From Chloroflexota bacterium (lineage in GTDB: Bacteria; Chloroflexota; Anaerolineae; Anaerolineales; UBA11579): 6,605 nt of DNA. The position numbers were made by a program, and so were the translations under genes. The first letter of the stretch is position 1; every line of letters begins with the position of its first letter. Below the pieces are notes generated by a model. The model made no database searches. It had not been told where the DNA came from and worked only from the letters and a program-made list of their open reading frames with translations. Location of the stretch: the NCBI GenBank assembly GCA_003250455.1, contig QKGK01000388.1, positions 1-6,605 of the forward strand. Direction: 5' to 3'. This document shows, one piece after another, positions 5,139 through 6,605 of the stretch.

Positions 5139-5158
5139 GCTTTAAACCTGGAGGCAAG

Positions 5159-5902
5159 ATGCCCGCTCCTCTGATTGGACTGACCACCCGGAACACTGAA
5201 CATCCCCAAAATAAATACCCCCTCAGTTCCTCACCCAGAACCTACCCCACCGCACTGGTCAAAGCTGGCGCCATGCCGGTGCTCATCCCAACCAACCTGC
5301 CGCCAGAAAGCTATCCGGACCTGCTTCACCGCCTGGATGGGATCATCTTCACCGGCGGCGGGGATATCGACCTGCAATACTTCCCCGGAGAGGCGCATCC
5401 CGAAATTTATGGCATCGATCTGGAACGGGACGCAATGGAAATTACCCTGTCCCGTATGGCTGTGGAAGCTGGCCTCCCACTGCTGGGTATCTGCCGCGGT
5501 TTCCAGGTGATCAACGTGGCCCTTGGCGGCACGCTGTACACCCACATCCTCGACCAACTTCCCGGCGCACTGGAACATTCCTGCTACCCGGCTTACCCAC
5601 CCGACCACCTGGCACACAATGTCAGGCTGGCACCGGGTACAAAATTATCCGGTATTTTCCAGGCAGATACTGTCCAGGTCAACAGCCTGCACCACCAGGG
5701 TGCTAACCAGCTCGCCCCCGGGTTGACCGTAGCGGCCACTGCCCCGGACGGGCTGGTGGAAGCCTTTGAAATCCCCAAACACCCCTTTGGCATCGCCGTC
5801 CAGTGGCACCCGGAATGGATGCCCGAAGACGGGAACATGCAGCGCTTATTCCGGGCATTTGTCACCACCGCGGCCCACACTGCCGCAGAGCCCATCCAAT
5901 GA
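5159..5902 (+). CDS. Gamma-glutamyl-gamma-aminobutyrate hydrolase family protein (peptidase C26, PuuD-like), 247 aa
   Basis: This is a class I glutamine-amidotransferase fold hydrolase. Relatives cleave gamma-glutamyl bonds: PuuD releases GABA from gamma-glutamyl-GABA, and others act on folate polyglutamates. The catalytic nucleophile is C112 in GICRGFQVINVALGG, and the His-Glu pair is H217/E219 in VQWHPEW. Further family blocks are the N-terminal PLIGLTTR, the oxyanion-side GIIFTGGGDIDLQYF (61-75) and VNSLHHQG (174-181). The length fits the family and there is no signal peptide. GGAGG four bases before the ATG supports the start. The stop overlaps the murI start (ATGA), so the two are translationally coupled. 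No polyamine genes (puuA, puuB, puuC) are nearby, so the PuuD role is not supported. A link to glutamate supply through murI is an inference. Confidence 0.93.
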   Translation: MPAPLIGLTTRNTEHPQNKYPLSSSPRTYPTALVKAGAMPVLIPTNLPPESYPDLLHRLDGIIFTGGGDIDLQYFPGEAHPEIYGIDLERDAMEITLSRMAVEAGLPLLGICRGFQVINVALGGTLYTHILDQLPGALEHSCYPAYPPDHLAHNVRLAPGTKLSGIFQADTVQVNSLHHQGANQLAPGLTVAATAPDGLVEAFEIPKHPFGIAVQWHPEWMPEDGNMQRLFRAFVTTAAHTAAEPIQ

Positions 5903-6605
5903 ACAATTCCCCGATTGGCATTTTCGACTCCGGCGTTGGCGGCATTTCGGTGCTCAGGGCAATCCGCCAGCAGATCCCCAGCGAAGACCTCATCTTCCTG
6001 GCAGACCAGGCGCACGTGCCCTATGGGCCGCGCCCGTTGGAGGAAGTGCGTGATTTTTCCGTAAAGATCACCCGCTACCTGCTGGGTCAAGGCGCAAAGC
6101 TGATCGTGGTGGCCTGCAACACAGCCTCTGCTGCAGCCCTGCATCACCTGCGGGCGCTCTTCCCGGAGGTGCCCTTTGTCGGCATGGAACCCGCCGTAAA
6201 GCCCGCCGCAGAGCATTCGCACACCGGCGTGGTCGGTGTGATCGCCACCCCTGCCACCTTCCAGGGGCAGCTGTACGGCTCTGTGGTCGAGCGTTTTGCC
6301 GAAGGCGTCACCCTGATGCAGGATACCTGCCCCGGACTGGTCGAGCAGATCGAAGCAGGTAAGCTCGACGACCCGGACACGGACGCCATCCTGCAAAACG
6401 CGCTGGGCAAGATGCTGACTGCCGGCATCGACACCGTCGTGCTGGGATGCACCCATTTCCCCTTCGTCATCCCGGCCATCAAGCGGATCGTCGGCGAAGA
6501 GGTGCGGGTGATCGACCCGGCCCCGGCAGTTACCCGCCAGGTAGGCCGCCTGCTCGACCAGCATAACCTGCGCAGCGACACTTCTGACCCTGGTACGACC
6601 GATTT
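5899..6605 (+). CDS. murI: Glutamate racemase (EC 5.1.1.3), partial at the C-terminus
   Basis: MurI interconverts L- and D-glutamate without a cofactor, supplying D-glutamate for the second residue of the peptidoglycan stem peptide. The 235 visible codons contain all catalytic blocks: IFDSGVGGISVL (8-19, with D10 and S11), VPYGPR (40-45), the first catalytic cysteine C73 in VACNTASAAAL, and the second, C184, with H186 in VLGCTHFPF. Usual length is about 260-270 aa, so roughly 30 residues are missing past the right edge. The ATG at 5899 overlaps the stop of the C26-hydrolase gene by four bases and has no clear ribosome site, so it probably relies on coupled translation. GC at third codon positions is visibly higher than in the leftward signalling genes. 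Its presence implies the host makes a peptidoglycan wall. Confidence 0.96.
   Translation, partial: MNNSPIGIFDSGVGGISVLRAIRQQIPSEDLIFLADQAHVPYGPRPLEEVRDFSVKITRYLLGQGAKLIVVACNTASAAALHHLRALFPEVPFVGMEPAVKPAAEHSHTGVVGVIATPATFQGQLYGSVVERFAEGVTLMQDTCPGLVEQIEAGKLDDPDTDAILQNALGKMLTAGIDTVVLGCTHFPFVIPAIKRIVGEEVRVIDPAPAVTRQVGRLLDQHNLRSDTSDPGTTD

Noticed and set aside
5593..6564. Long minus-strand open frame (323 codons) opposite the C26 hydrolase and murI genes
   Set aside because: It lies antisense to two well-recognised enzymes, has no recognisable domain, and is explained by high GC at third codon positions.

Overview
The window looks like chromosomal DNA of moderate-to-high GC from a free-living bacterium. 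My best guess is Chloroflexota, class Anaerolineae. That rests on general gene content (roadblock and V4R signalling proteins beside a receiver-domain protein, a LmbE-family deacetylase, strong TGnTATAAT-type promoters) and not on any alignment. No mobile element, CRISPR array, tRNA or rRNA is visible. Every gene named here is intact except the two cut by the window edges.

Left block (1-1395, minus strand): a three-gene signalling operon reads leftward from a near-consensus promoter (TTGACA, 17 bp, extended TACATT). Its order is a roadblock/LC7 protein (probably starting at a TTG codon at 1234), a V4R-domain protein, and a response-regulator receiver protein cut off at base 1. The genes are 16 nt and 1 nt apart, so they are probably co-transcribed and partly translationally coupled. 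A ligand-sensing V4R protein, a dimeric roadblock adaptor and a phosphoreceiver would make a compact sensory module.

Intergenic 1235-1553 holds divergent promoters: the leftward one above and a rightward extended -10 (TGC-TATAAT) at 1485-1493. An AACAGG/CCTGTT dyad sits in the leader of the rightward transcript.

Middle block (1554-4529, plus strand): hutI (imidazolonepropionase, histidine degradation), a 60-aa two-helix membrane protein, an HD-superfamily phosphohydrolase and a PIG-L/LmbE deacetylase follow each other with gaps of 5, 3 and 31 nt. This looks like one operon, although no other hut gene is present in it.

Right block (4575-6605, plus strand): rplS (ribosomal protein L19) stands alone with its own promoter, a structured leader and a 3' hairpin/terminator region. 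It is not next to the rpsP-rimM-trmD genes that usually accompany it. After the terminator come a class I glutamine amidotransferase-like hydrolase (peptidase C26, PuuD-like) and murI (glutamate racemase), which overlap by 4 nt (ATGA). murI supplies D-glutamate for peptidoglycan and runs off the right edge. The pairing suggests linked glutamate or gamma-glutamyl metabolism.

Nothing here is clearly a new defence or mobile system. The most interesting items are the roadblock-V4R-receiver operon, the terminator hairpin that seems to have a promoter embedded in its left arm, and the orphan settings of hutI and rplS.
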